Part shown: positions 6,323 to 6,824 of the stretch, one piece after another | Numbering within the stretch: position 1 is the first letter of the stretch | How the letters are laid out: every line of letters starts with the position of its first letter | Notes under the pieces: model-generated | Told to the model about the DNA's origin: nothing | Seen by the model: the letters and a program-made list of their open reading frames with translations, nothing else | Databases searched by the model: none | Program-made: the position numbers and the translations under genes | Assembly (NCBI GenBank): GCA_913040905.1 | Contig: CAJWIC010000077.1 | Span: 1-6,824, forward strand | Direction of reading: 5' to 3' | Source: an uncultured Synechococcus sp. | Lineage (GTDB): Bacteria; Cyanobacteriota; Cyanobacteriia; PCC-6307; Cyanobiaceae | Length of the DNA: 6,824 nt

Positions 6323-6824
6323 TTGCCAACGGCTCTGATTACGGGTGCGAGTCGTGGCATTGGCCGCAGAACCGCTGAACACCTGGCCCGCAAGGGTTGG
6401 GATCTTCAGCTGATCGCCCGCAGTGGTGATCAGCTCGAACAATTGGCAGCTGAGCTGCGTCCGATCGGTGTGCGGGTGGATTACGGCTCTGTTGATCTCA
6501 CGGATCCGCAGGCCATCGCCCCTGCGCTGACACGACTCCTTGCGCAGGGCCACATTCCTGCGGTGTTGATCAACAACGCGGGCGCTGCTTACACCGGTGA
6601 CCTGTTGGCCATGCCATTGGATCGTTGGCAGTGGTTGATGCAGCTGAATGTCACCAGTGTCATGCAGGTTTGTGCGGCCGTGGTCCCTGCCATGCGCGCA
6701 ACCGGAGGTTTGGTGATCAATGTCAACAGTCACGCTGCCCGCAACGCCTTCCCTCAATGGGGGGCGTACTGCGTCAGCAAAGCTGCCTTGGCCAGCTTCA
6801 CCCGCTGCCTGGCGGAAGAGGAAC
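6323..6824 (+). CDS. Short-chain dehydrogenase/reductase (SDR), partial at right edge
   Basis: The first 167 residues of a classical SDR of the FabG-like type, an NAD(P)H-dependent oxidoreductase; the family is about 240-260 residues, so roughly a third is missing. The cofactor motif TGASRGIG is at 7-14, LINNAGA at 82-88, LNVTS at 108-112, the catalytic serine is Ser136 in NVNS, and the active-site Tyr149-x3-Lys153 is in YCVSK. The start is a TTG at 6323 (MPTALITGAS): the frame has a stop at 6296-6298, there is no ATG or GTG between that stop and the cofactor motif, and the first in-frame GTG and ATG lie well downstream (6470 and 6611). It follows accA by 33 nt. An SDR in this position is also found after the ADO-AAR-accA genes in S. 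elongatus. The substrate is unknown; the fatty-acid neighbours hint at a lipid-related carbonyl, but this is inference. Confidence 0.88.
   Translation, partial: MPTALITGASRGIGRRTAEHLARKGWDLQLIARSGDQLEQLAAELRPIGVRVDYGSVDLTDPQAIAPALTRLLAQGHIPAVLINNAGAAYTGDLLAMPLDRWQWLMQLNVTSVMQVCAAVVPAMRATGGLVINVNSHAARNAFPQWGAYCVSKAALASFTRCLAEEE

Noticed and set aside
6298..6378. 26-codon frame from the ATG after accA
   Set aside because: It runs in another frame through the SDR cofactor motif coding region and has no ribosome binding site.
1..6824. Search for mobile elements, CRISPR repeats, tRNAs, rRNAs and defence or phage genes
   Set aside because: No transposase-like frame, spaced direct repeats, tRNA-like cloverleaf or rRNA stretch was seen. 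The genes are ordinary core metabolism and translation genes with even composition.

Overview
The window looks like chromosomal DNA from a marine picocyanobacterium, most likely a high-GC marine Synechococcus. I estimated the GC at nearly 60% by eye and did not count it. The evidence is a close ADO/AAR alkane-biosynthesis pair whose protein sequences resemble the Prochlorococcus/Synechococcus type, a cyanobacterial Tab2 (DUF1092) protein, a three-domain S1 paralog of the Rps1B/Nbp1 type, and the ADO-AAR-accA-SDR gene order I know from cyanobacteria. Eight protein genes fill almost the whole window. No tRNA, rRNA, CRISPR array, insertion sequence or phage gene is visible.

Left arm, minus strand (about 1-2446), read from right to left: an S1-domain RNA-binding protein (2446-1220), a Tab2-family protein whose ATG overlaps the S1 stop codon (1223-342), and, 7 nt further on, the start of a PgeF/YfiH-family (laccase-domain) protein that runs off the left edge (334-1). 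The tight packing suggests one operon. Its first two members join a ribosomal-S1-like RNA binder to a protein family known for translation of photosystem I mRNA.

Centre (2447-2517): a short divergent spacer between the two arms, which should hold both promoters.

Right arm, plus strand (2518-6824): a creatininase-family metal hydrolase, aldehyde-deformylating oxygenase (ADO), acyl-ACP reductase (AAR), the acetyl-CoA carboxylase alpha subunit (accA), and a short-chain dehydrogenase/reductase cut by the right edge. AccA helps make malonyl-CoA for fatty-acid synthesis. AAR reduces the resulting acyl-ACP to a fatty aldehyde, and ADO converts the aldehyde to an alkane one carbon shorter plus formate. 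The roles of the creatininase-family protein and the SDR are not known from sequence. The spacers in front of ADO (76 nt) and AAR (112 nt) are long for this compact region and both can form hairpins, whereas AAR-accA (11 nt) and accA-SDR (33 nt) are tight.

I see no clearly new multi-gene system. The most interesting leads are the creatininase-family protein beside the formate-releasing ADO, the translationally overlapped S1-Tab2 pair, and the hairpin that covers the only Shine-Dalgarno-like sequence of ADO.
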